DNA of 64,000 nt from Roseicella sp. DB1501 (GTDB taxonomy: Bacteria; Pseudomonadota; Alphaproteobacteria; Acetobacterales; Acetobacteraceae). Under the pieces are notes generated by a model, which was not told where the DNA came from, made no database searches, and saw nothing but the letters and a program-made list of their open reading frames with translations. The translations under genes and the position numbers were made by a program. Of the stretch, positions 41,117-48,832 are shown piece by piece. Where the stretch lies: positions 1 to 64,000 of the forward strand of contig NZ_JABFHG010000013.1 of assembly GCF_013112485.1 (NCBI RefSeq), written 5' to 3'. Position 1 is the stretch's first letter; each line of letters starts with the position of its first letter.

Positions 41117-42067
41117 ATGGACCTCCGGCAGCTCCGCACCTTCCGCGAGGTGGCCGAGGCCGGCTCGCTCAGCCGCGCCGCCGATCGCCTGCGCCTCGCC
41201 CAGCCCGCCCTGTCGCGGCAGATCCGGATGCTGGAGGAGGAGATCGGCACCCCGCTCTTCGCCCGCCACGGCCGCGGCATGCAGCTCACCGAGGCGGGGC
41301 AAGCCTTCCTCGACCGCATCCTCGGCCCGGTCCGGCAGCTCGAGCGCGCCGGGGAGGAGGTGCGGGCGCTCGGCAGCGCGGTGAGCGGCCAGGTGGCGCT
41401 CGGCATGATGCCGACGCTGGCCTGCGTCCTTGCCGGGCCGCTGGCGCGCCGCGTCGCGGCCGAGCATCCTGGCCTCTCGCTCCGCATCGTGGAGGGCTAT
41501 ACCGGCCATCTCGTCGAATGGGTGCAACGCGGGGTGACCGATGCGACCCTGCTCTACGGCCCGGCCCAGGCGCTGCATCTCCGCGTCTCCGAGCTGCTGC
41601 TTGAGGAGATGGTGCTGGTCGGCGATGCCGGCAGCGGGATCGGCCCGGCGCCGGTGCCCTTCGCCACCCTTGCCGGCCGCCGGCTGGTGCTGCCGAGCCG
41701 GGCGCATGGCTTGCGGCGCATCGTCGAGACGGCGGCCGGCCGCGCCCGTATCACGCTCGAGGTGGGGTTCGAGGCGGACAGCTTCGGCGTGCTGAAGGAT
41801 CTGGTGGAGGCGGGGCTCGGCCAGGCGGTGCTGCCGCGCTCGGCGATCCGGGCGGAGGAGGCGGCGGGGCGGCTGCGCAGCGCGCCGTTGGTGCGGCCGG
41901 TGCCGCGGCGGCAGGTGGTTCTCGCCCTGCCGCCGGACCGGCCGGCCTCGCGTGCCACCGCGACGGTGCTCGGCCTGCTGCGGCGGGAGGTGGCGGCGCG
42001 GGCCGCGGCGGGCGACTGGCGTTCGCTGGAGCCAGGCGGCGTAGTGCGGCGGCGCGCCGTGCCCTGA
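41117..42067 (+). CDS. LysR-family transcriptional regulator
   Basis: 316 aa. N-terminal winged helix-turn-helix: MDLRQLRTFREVAEAGSLSRAADRLRLAQPALSRQIRMLEEEIGTPLF, quoted in its two halves RTFREVAEAGSLSRAADRL and RLAQPALSRQIRMLEEE. The C-terminal part is a periplasmic-binding-like effector domain (GQVALGMMPTLACVLAG onward). Divergent from the dehydrogenase/CoA-transferase operon, so it probably controls that, and perhaps itself, in response to an acid substrate. The convergent ThDP enzyme gene ends 10 bases beyond. Confidence 0.93.
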   Translation: MDLRQLRTFREVAEAGSLSRAADRLRLAQPALSRQIRMLEEEIGTPLFARHGRGMQLTEAGQAFLDRILGPVRQLERAGEEVRALGSAVSGQVALGMMPTLACVLAGPLARRVAAEHPGLSLRIVEGYTGHLVEWVQRGVTDATLLYGPAQALHLRVSELLLEEMVLVGDAGSGIGPAPVPFATLAGRRLVLPSRAHGLRRIVETAAGRARITLEVGFEADSFGVLKDLVEAGLGQAVLPRSAIRAEEAAGRLRSAPLVRPVPRRQVVLALPPDRPASRATATVLGLLRREVAARAAAGDWRSLEPGGVVRRRAVP

Positions 42068-42076
42068 GGCGCCGGC

Positions 42077-43759
42077 CTATTCCGCCGCCAGCGGGCGTGG
42101 CAGCACCGCGGCGAGGGAGGTGCGCACCAGGATCGCCGCCGCGCCCGGAGCCCGCAGCGCCGCCTCCATCGCCGGGAAATCCGCCTCGCTCTCCACCACC
42201 GTCACCGGCACCCGGAAGGCGGCGCACCATTGCGCGAAATCCGGGTTCACCAGCGTGGTGCCGGAGACCCGGCCGGGATGCACCCGCTCCTGGTGGATGC
42301 GAATGCTGGCATAGGTGCCGTTGTCCGAGAGGACGAGCTTGAGCGGCGCGCCGCGCGCGACCGCCACGGCATATTCGCCGCCGGTCATCAGCGCCCCGCC
42401 ATCGCCGACCAGGGCGATGACGCACCGCTCCGGGCAGCGCAGCGCCGCGGCGACGCCGGCCGGCACGCCGAAGCCCATGGCGCCCGAGATCGGCGCCAGC
42501 AGGCGCTGCGGCGGCACCCAGGCGGTCTTGCGGTAGAAGGGCGCGCCGAAGGTGCCGGCATCGAGCGTCACGATGGCATCCGGCGGCGCCACCTGCTCGA
42601 TCAGCCTGGCGACGGTGGCGAAGGCGACGCCATCCGGCCAGCGGCCCGTGGCGACCTGCATGTCAGCCACCTGCAGCGCCCGCAGCCGCGCATTCCAGGC
42701 GGCGCGGCCGGGCGGCGCGCCCGGCGCCTCGGCGGCCAGCGCGGCGATCGTGGCGCCGGCATCGGCGGCCAGCGCCAGCTCGGCCGGGAAGAGCCAGCCG
42801 AGGAAGCGCGGATCGGCGCAGACATGCACCAGGCGCTGGCCCTTCTCGCCATTCCGGGGCGCCGGCCAGCTCCAGCCCTGGGTGGTGATGTCGGTCAGCC
42901 GCGTGCCGAGGGCGAGGACGAGATCCGCCTCGGCGAAGGCGGCGCGCTGCGCGTCGGGGTTCCGCAGGCCGAGATCGCCGGCATAGAGCGGATGGTCGTT
43001 GGGGAAGAGGTCCTGGCGGCGGAAGGAGACGGCGACCGGCAGCGACCAGGCCTCGGCGAAGGCGCGCAGTGCGGCGCGATGGCCCTGGCCCCCGCCCTGG
43101 CCTTCGGCCCCGTCCGGATGGCCCGGCGTGTCGAGCCCGTGACCGGCGAGCAGGATCGGCCGCTCCGCCGCCCGCAGCAGCGCGGCGAGGCGCGCGGCAT
43201 CGGCCGGCGAGGGCGGCAGCGGGGAGGGCAGGGTCGCCGGCGGCACCGGGGCGGCGCAGGCCATGGCCAGCACATCCTCGGGCAGGGAGAGCACCACCGG
43301 CCCCGGCACGCCGCCCATGGCCATGGCGTGGGCGCGGGTGATCATCTCCGGCACCTGGTCGGGCTCCGTCGCCTCGCCGATCCATTTGGCGACGCCGCGG
43401 AACATGCTGGCGTAGTCGATCTCCTGGAAGGCGTTGCGCCGGAGGTCGCGCTTCTCCACCTGGCCGATCAGCAGGATCAGCGGCACCGCATCCTGCTCGG
43501 CGGTGTGGACGGCGATGCTGGCATTGCACGCGCCCGGGCCGCGCGAGACCAGCACGATGCCGGGCCGGCCGGTGAGCTTGCCATCGGCGACCGCCATGAA
43601 GCCGGCCCCGCCCTCCGAGCGGCAGGTGACGAGATCGATCCGGTCATGCGCATGCAGCGCATCGAGGAGCGCGATGTAGCTCTCGCCCGGCACGCAGAAG
43701 GCGCGGTCGATGCCCTGCCGGGCGAGGAATTCCACGAGGCGTTCGGCGGCGGTCGGCAT
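42077..43759 (-). CDS. thiamine diphosphate enzyme, acetolactate synthase-like
   Basis: 560 aa. N-terminal pyrimidine-binding domain with FCVPGESYIALLDAL and the conserved Glu of RSEGGAGFMA (E49); central domain; C-terminal pyrophosphate-binding motif ALVGDGGALMTGGEYA with the downstream SDNGTYAS. Members include acetolactate synthase, benzoylformate decarboxylase and oxalyl-CoA decarboxylase relatives; this one is not the biosynthetic IlvB, as no small subunit is adjacent. A Gly-rich insert (~208-220, PDGAEGQGGGQGH) is unusual. Substrate unknown. Confidence 0.9.
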   Translation of the reverse strand: MPTAAERLVEFLARQGIDRAFCVPGESYIALLDALHAHDRIDLVTCRSEGGAGFMAVADGKLTGRPGIVLVSRGPGACNASIAVHTAEQDAVPLILLIGQVEKRDLRRNAFQEIDYASMFRGVAKWIGEATEPDQVPEMITRAHAMAMGGVPGPVVLSLPEDVLAMACAAPVPPATLPSPLPPSPADAARLAALLRAAERPILLAGHGLDTPGHPDGAEGQGGGQGHRAALRAFAEAWSLPVAVSFRRQDLFPNDHPLYAGDLGLRNPDAQRAAFAEADLVLALGTRLTDITTQGWSWPAPRNGEKGQRLVHVCADPRFLGWLFPAELALAADAGATIAALAAEAPGAPPGRAAWNARLRALQVADMQVATGRWPDGVAFATVARLIEQVAPPDAIVTLDAGTFGAPFYRKTAWVPPQRLLAPISGAMGFGVPAGVAAALRCPERCVIALVGDGGALMTGGEYAVAVARGAPLKLVLSDNGTYASIRIHQERVHPGRVSGTTLVNPDFAQWCAAFRVPVTVVESEADFPAMEAALRAPGAAAILVRTSLAAVLPRPLAAE

Positions 43760-43907
43760 GCGGCGTTCCGGTCGTTTCCCTGGGACTGACGGCCTCGCCC
43801 GCGGGGGGGCGGCGCCGGCCTGTCCTTCGATGCCCCGGACTACCGCGCCGCCGCCACCTTGCCTACCCGCGCCACGCCATCTCGGGACGCGCCTCGCCGC
43901 CCGCGCC

Positions 43908-44008
43908 GCCCGTTGCCCTGCCGCGGCTTCGCCGTGGCAGGCTGTGACGCACCAAGGATCAGGTGCGCAAACGGGGCCCCCGCGGCGGCGCGAAGCGACG
44001 TCGTGGGG
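43908..44008. repeat. dispersed ~100-bp repeat, copy 2
   Basis: Same order as copy 1 at 25793-25895: GCCCGTTG, the hairpin with stems CCTGCCGCGGC and GCCGTGGCAGG (one G-T pair), GGCTGTGACGCA, GGGCCCCCGCGGCGGCGCG, AAGCGACGTCGTGGGG. It abuts the stop of the D-aminoacylase-type gene at 44010. Confidence 0.75.
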
Positions 44009-44009
44009 A

Positions 44010-45470
44010 TTAGTGGTCCCGGTTGCGCCGGATGAGCCGGCCCGGCGCCTCGCCGGTCAGGCCCTGCCCGGCGCGGAAGACCGGCACGCCATTGGTCCAG
44101 ACCTCCTCGATGCCGTCGCTCTCCTGCTTCGGATCCTCGAAGGTGGCGCGGTCGAGCACCTTGTGCGGGTCGAACAGCACCAGATCGGCATAGGCGCCAG
44201 GGCGCAGCACGCCGCGATCCACCATGCCGAAGAGCTGCGCCGTGCGGCCGGTCATCTTGTGCACCGCCTCCTCCAGGCTCAGCAGGCCGAGCTGGCGCGA
44301 ATAGAGGCCGAGGACGCGCGGGAAGGTGCCCCAGAGCCGGGGATGCGGATGCGCGTCGTGCGGGATGCCGTCCGAGCCGATGACCGAGAGCGGATGCCGC
44401 ATGATCCGCCGCACATCCTCCTCGTCCATCTGGAAGGTGATGGCGCCGGCCGGCAGCAGCCGCTCGGCGGCGCTGCGGAGATCGGTGTTCCAGCCGCGCG
44501 CCACCTCGGCCAGGTCCTTGCCCGCCATCTCCGGGAAGGGCACCGACCAGGTGACGATGACCCGCACATCCTCGCGCAGACGGTCCGGCATCAGCACGGT
44601 GGAGCCGGCCGGGTAGGGGTACATGTCGTAGGCCACCTCCTGCATCGAGGCGGCGGCCTCGATCAGGGCGAGGGTCTGCACGCTGCGGCCGTAATTCTCC
44701 GGCATCGAGCATTTGTGGTGGCTGATCCAGACCGGCACGCCGACCCGCTTGCCGATCTTCAGCGTCTCCTCGATCGAGGCGCAGACGCGGTCCGCCTCGT
44801 CCCGCATATGGGTGAAGTACATGCCGCCCGCGGCGCGCAGCGGCTCGGCGACCGCGATCACCTCCTCGGTCGGCGCATGCATGTTCGGCTTGTACCAGAG
44901 CCCGGTCGAGAAGCCCGAGGCGCCCTCGGCCAGCGCCTCGGCGACGAGGCGGCGCATCTCGGCGATCTCGCGGTCCGTCGCCGGGCGGTAGAGGTCGTCG
45001 CCCATGACGCGGTAGCGCAGCGTCTGGTGGCCGATGATGGCATAGGTGTTCACCGCCGCCGGCGTCCTGCGCACCGCCTCGGCATAGTCGCCGAAGCTGG
45101 CGAAGGAGAAGCCGCTGTCGCCGACGAGGTCCAGCGGCGGCGGCGGCCGCTTGCCCCGGCCGCCCTCCAGCGGCGCCAGGCTGACGCCGCAATTGCCGAC
45201 CACCACCGTGGTCACGCCCTGCGAGGATTTGCAGCGCAGGCACTCGCAGCCGGAGAGCACGGCGCGGTCGTCATGGGTATGCGCGTCGATGAAGCCGGGG
45301 GCGAGCGCCTTGCCGGTGGCGATCACCTCGCGGTCGGCGCTGGCGCCGCCGAGATCGCCGACGCCCACGATGCGGTCGCCGCTGACGCCGAGATCGCCGA
45401 CCCGGCGCGGGCTTCCGGTGCCGTCGAGGAGGGTGGCGTCGCGGATGATGAGGTCGCAGCGCAGGGCCAT
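44010..45470 (-). CDS. N-acyl-D-amino-acid deacylase-type amidohydrolase
   Basis: 486 aa from ATG 45470. Metal-dependent amidohydrolase: DLIIRDATLLDGTGSPRRVGDLGV start, HTHDD metal pair in PGFIDAHTHDDRAVL, SQGVTTVVVGNCGVSLAP (the Cys of D-aminoacylases), HHKC, SDGIPHDAHPHPRLWGTFPRVL with the catalytic Asp, and the C-terminal PGAYADLVLFDP. These release D-amino acids from N-acyl forms; dihydropyrimidinase relatives open rings. Divergent from an ABC amino-acid-type binding protein, so the pair may import and deacylate a compound (inference). Confidence 0.92.
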   Translation of the reverse strand: MALRCDLIIRDATLLDGTGSPRRVGDLGVSGDRIVGVGDLGGASADREVIATGKALAPGFIDAHTHDDRAVLSGCECLRCKSSQGVTTVVVGNCGVSLAPLEGGRGKRPPPPLDLVGDSGFSFASFGDYAEAVRRTPAAVNTYAIIGHQTLRYRVMGDDLYRPATDREIAEMRRLVAEALAEGASGFSTGLWYKPNMHAPTEEVIAVAEPLRAAGGMYFTHMRDEADRVCASIEETLKIGKRVGVPVWISHHKCSMPENYGRSVQTLALIEAAASMQEVAYDMYPYPAGSTVLMPDRLREDVRVIVTWSVPFPEMAGKDLAEVARGWNTDLRSAAERLLPAGAITFQMDEEDVRRIMRHPLSVIGSDGIPHDAHPHPRLWGTFPRVLGLYSRQLGLLSLEEAVHKMTGRTAQLFGMVDRGVLRPGAYADLVLFDPHKVLDRATFEDPKQESDGIEEVWTNGVPVFRAGQGLTGEAPGRLIRRNRDH

Positions 45471-45635
45471 GGGCGCGGGCACTCCCGGTACGGAGAAGGC
45501 GGTCGCCAAGCGATACCCGCCCCGCGCCCGGCGGGGAAGCGCGGCCGCGCGGGCCGAGGCTTGCCAGGCGCGGGCTGCCGGACCATGCATGGCCCACCGT
45601 CGGATCAGACGGATTTCCGGGAGAGACGATCCACC

Positions 45636-46868
45636 ATGCCCCCTATCGGACGCCGGCCCCTGCTTGCCGGCCTCGCCGCGGCGCCCGCCGCCGGGCGCGC
45701 CTGGGCCCAGCCGCGTGAGGCCACGATCCGCATCGCGGTGCTGGCGGACTTCTCCGGCCCCTATCGCGATACCTCGGGGCCGACCTCCGTCGTCTGCGCC
45801 CGGCAGGCGGTCGAGGATTCCGGCGTCGCCGCGCGCGGGCTGAAGGTCGAGGTGATCCAGGGCGACCATCAGAACAAGCCCGACATCGCCCTCTCTCTGG
45901 CCCGCCGCTGGTTCGACCAGGACGGCGTGGACATGATCTGCGAGTCGAACAACTCTGCCGTCGCCCTGGCGGTCGGCACCCTGGCGCGGGAGAAGGACAA
46001 GGTCCAGCTCGCCTCCGGCGCCGCCAGCTCAGCGCTGACCGGGGAGCAGTGCAGCAGCAACACCATCCAGTGGACCTACGACACCTGGATGTTCGCAAAG
46101 ACCGTGGGCAGCGCCACCGTCCGCGCCGGCGGCGACAGCTGGTACTTCATCACCGCCGATTACGGCTTCGGCCATCAGCTGGAGCGTGACACCAGCCGCG
46201 CGGTGCAGGCGGCGGGCGGCAAGGTGCTCGGCGCGGCGCGCTTTCCCTTCCCCGGCACGACGGATTTCTCCGCCTTCCTGCTGCAGGCGCAGGCGAGCCG
46301 CGCCAAGGTGGTCGGCCTGGCGACCGCGGCCGCGGATACGGTGAACTGCATCAAGCAGGCGCGGGAATTCGGCTTGGCGAAGCGTGGCCAGAAGCTGGCC
46401 GGGCTGGTGATGTTCACCACCGACATCCACGCCATCGGGCTGGAGGCGGCGCAGGGGTTGTTCCTGTCCGAGGTCTTCTACTGGGACCTGAACGACCGCA
46501 CGCGCGCCTTCCTTGATCGCGTGAAGGCGAAGACGCCGCAGAACTGGCCGAACCAGGAGCATGCCGGCACCTACTCCGCCTGCCTGCACTACCTGAAGGC
46601 GGTGGCCGATCTCGGCGCGGCGCGGGCCAAGGCCAGCGGCCTCGAGGTGGTGCAGCGCATGAAGGCGATGCCGACCGATGACGACTGCTTCGGCCCCGGC
46701 CGCATCCGCGAGGACGGGCGCAAGATCCACCCCGCCTATCTCTTCGAGGTGAAGGCGCCGGCGGAGAGCCGCGGGCCGTGGGACTACTACAAGCCGGTTG
46801 GCAGCGTGCCGGCGGAGGAGGCCTTTCGGCCGCTCAGCGAGGGCGGCTGCCCGCTCGTCCGCGGCTGA
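45636..46868 (+). CDS. ABC transporter substrate-binding protein, branched-chain amino acid type
   Basis: 410 aa from ATG 45636. Tat-like signal peptide (GRRPLLAGLAAAPAAGRAWA). The mature part is a Leu/Ile/Val-binding-type periplasmic protein: IRIAVLADFSGPYRDTSG, VEVIQGDHQNKPDIALSLARR, SGAASSALTGEQC and a second lobe with AKVVGLATAAADTVNCIKQA. No permease or ATPase genes are in the window, so it is an orphan or works with distant partners. Ligands in this family are amino acids, amides, urea or aromatic acids. Confidence 0.92.
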   Translation: MPPIGRRPLLAGLAAAPAAGRAWAQPREATIRIAVLADFSGPYRDTSGPTSVVCARQAVEDSGVAARGLKVEVIQGDHQNKPDIALSLARRWFDQDGVDMICESNNSAVALAVGTLAREKDKVQLASGAASSALTGEQCSSNTIQWTYDTWMFAKTVGSATVRAGGDSWYFITADYGFGHQLERDTSRAVQAAGGKVLGAARFPFPGTTDFSAFLLQAQASRAKVVGLATAAADTVNCIKQAREFGLAKRGQKLAGLVMFTTDIHAIGLEAAQGLFLSEVFYWDLNDRTRAFLDRVKAKTPQNWPNQEHAGTYSACLHYLKAVADLGAARAKASGLEVVQRMKAMPTDDDCFGPGRIREDGRKIHPAYLFEVKAPAESRGPWDYYKPVGSVPAEEAFRPLSEGGCPLVRG

Positions 46869-47081
46869 CATCGCCCCTGGCGCCGGTCGCGGGCGGGGCG
46901 AAGCGGCCCCCATGCGCCTGGGCGTGCGGCTTGCTGCCGGCTTCACCATCGACCGGGCGGAGGAGCTGGTCGCCATCCTGATGGCCCAGGGGCGGGGCAA
47001 CCGGGTCCGTACCCGGATGCTGTTCAAGGACCTGGTCCATGGCGCCATGGTCGAGAGCCGGCGGGCCTGGTGTCGGAGGGA

Positions 47082-47109
47082 GGGGGCGCCCGCCCGGCGC
47101 GGCGCCCCC
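47082..47109. terminator. hairpin between convergent binding-protein and hyuB genes
   Basis: GGGGGCGCC (47082-47090) pairs exactly with GGCGCCCCC (47101-47109), 9 bases beyond the hyuB stop. No T-run. The 250-base spacer otherwise holds no supported gene. Confidence 0.55.
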
Positions 47110-47118
47110 TTCACGCCC

Positions 47119-48783
47119 TCAATCCTCCACCCCGTAGAGCTCCCTCGCCGCCCGCTGCGAGACCAGCCCATCCGCCACGTCGCGCCGCACCAGCGCCGGG
47201 TCGCGCGACCTCGGGTCGCCCATGCCGCCGCCGCCCGGCAGCTTCAGCAGCAGCCGCCGCCCCTTCGGGATCACCTGGAAGCCCTTGGTGCGCAGCGGCG
47301 TGCCGTTGTCGTCGTTCAGCCCGACCCAGCCCGCGGCACCCTCGCCACCACCCTCGCGGCCCTTCGGCGGGTTGGCGACGCGGTCGAAGATGGCGTTCAC
47401 GGCGAACTCGGCATCGCCCTTGGCGCCGATCTCCATCACCTGCCCGAAGCCGCCGCGGGTGCGGCCGGCGCCGGCGGAATCCGGCCGCAGCTCCTTCCGC
47501 CAGAAGATCACCGGCGCGACATTCTCCGTCGCCTCCACCGGCATGGTGCGCACGCCGGAGGGGAAGGCGATGCCGTCCAGCCCGTCCTTGCCCGGGCGGG
47601 CGCCGGTGCCGCCGGAGTTGAAGGTGATGATCTCGAAATCCTCGACCTCCGCCGCCTGGCCGGAGACCTGCGCGCCGCCGCGCAGCGGCGGGTTCCACAG
47701 CGCCGAGGAGCCCTCGGCATTCACCCGGTCCGGCACCGCCTGGTGCAGGCAGCCCATCATCAGGTCGGGCAGGAGCTGGCCGACCACATGCCGCACGGAG
47801 ACCGGATAGGGCCGCGGCGCGTTCAGGATGCAGCCCTCCGGGATCTGCATCTGGAAGGGGCTGAGGCTCGCCCAGTTGTTCGGGATCTCGGGCGCCACGA
47901 CGCATTTGATCCCGAAGCAGGCATAGGCGCGGCAATAGGCGGGCGGGACGTTGATGCCGCGGGTCGAGAGGCCGGAGGTGCCGGCATAGTCGACCACGAT
48001 CCGCTCCTCCTCGACCGTCATCGCCGCCTGCAGCGTCACCGGCGCCTCATAGCCGTCGGAGCGGATCTCGGCGCGGTAGGTGCCCTGCGGCAGCTTGCGG
48101 ATCTCCTCGAGCGTCGCGGCCAGCGAGCTGTCGAAGATGAACTCGGCCAGCGGGTCGAGGCTGTCCATGTCGAATTCGTCGAGCATCTCGACCAGCCGCC
48201 GCGCCCCGGCATCGTTGCAGGCGCAGAGGCTGTAGACATCGCCCTCCAGCTCGACCGGGGTGCGGCTGCCGGCGCGGAGGAAGTCGAAGAAGGTCTCGTT
48301 CGGCGCGCCGCGGTCGAAGCACTTGACGATCGGGATGTAGAGGCCCTCCTCGAAGACGCTCCGCCCCTCCGGCCCCATGCCGAGGCCGCCGATATCGATG
48401 ATATGCGCGGTGTTGGCGAAGAGGCCGACGATCCTCCCCTTGCGGAAGGCAGGCGTGACGACGGTGAGGTCGTGCAGGTGCCCGGTGCCGAGCCAGGGAT
48501 CGTTGGTGATGTAGTGGTCGCCCGGCCGCATCGTCTCCGCCGGGAATTTCGCCAGGAAATGCCCGACGCTCTCCATCATGGAGTTGACATGGCCCGGCGT
48601 GCCGGTGACGGCCTGGGCCAGCATCCGGCCCTGGAGGTCGAAGATGCCGGCCGAGAGGTCGCCCGCCTCGCGCACCGTGGTGCTGAAGGCGGTGCGGATC
48701 ATGGTCTGCGCCTGTTCCTCGACCACCGCGATCAGGCGGTTCCACTGGATCTGGCGCTGGATCTTGGCGAGTGCCTCGCTCAT
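47119..48783 (-). CDS. hyuB: hydantoinase B / N-methylhydantoinase beta subunit
   Basis: 554 aa from ATG 48783. HyuB/oxoprolinase beta signature: AFSTTVREAGDLSAGIFDLQGRML, AVTGTPGHVNSMMESV, HYITNDPWLGTGHLHD, then the C-terminal EIITFNSGGTGARPGKDG and KLPGGGGMGDPRSRDP. With HyuA it forms an ATP-dependent enzyme that opens hydantoins or 5-oxoproline-like rings in the cytoplasm. Last gene of the hyuC-hyuA-hyuB operon; the gap to hyuA is 49 bases. Whether the ring is a hydantoin, oxoproline or another cyclic amide cannot be told. Confidence 0.94.
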   Translation of the reverse strand: MSEALAKIQRQIQWNRLIAVVEEQAQTMIRTAFSTTVREAGDLSAGIFDLQGRMLAQAVTGTPGHVNSMMESVGHFLAKFPAETMRPGDHYITNDPWLGTGHLHDLTVVTPAFRKGRIVGLFANTAHIIDIGGLGMGPEGRSVFEEGLYIPIVKCFDRGAPNETFFDFLRAGSRTPVELEGDVYSLCACNDAGARRLVEMLDEFDMDSLDPLAEFIFDSSLAATLEEIRKLPQGTYRAEIRSDGYEAPVTLQAAMTVEEERIVVDYAGTSGLSTRGINVPPAYCRAYACFGIKCVVAPEIPNNWASLSPFQMQIPEGCILNAPRPYPVSVRHVVGQLLPDLMMGCLHQAVPDRVNAEGSSALWNPPLRGGAQVSGQAAEVEDFEIITFNSGGTGARPGKDGLDGIAFPSGVRTMPVEATENVAPVIFWRKELRPDSAGAGRTRGGFGQVMEIGAKGDAEFAVNAIFDRVANPPKGREGGGEGAAGWVGLNDDNGTPLRTKGFQVIPKGRRLLLKLPGGGGMGDPRSRDPALVRRDVADGLVSQRAARELYGVED

Positions 48784-48832
48784 GCGATGCCTCCTGTGGT
48801 CGCGGGGCCGCGGCGGCGCGGCAGGGGGCAGG

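Noticed and set aside
43710..45635. Long plus-strand extension ahead of the substrate-binding protein
   Set aside because: It is antisense to the amidohydrolase gene and lacks domain-like content; the Tat-like signal at 45636 marks the real start.
46910..47118. Possible short plus-strand gene (MRLGVRLAAGFTIDRAEELV)
   Set aside because: The first 50 residues look plausible, but the frame runs on as antisense of hyuB with no stop and there is no good ribosome binding site; no family recognised.
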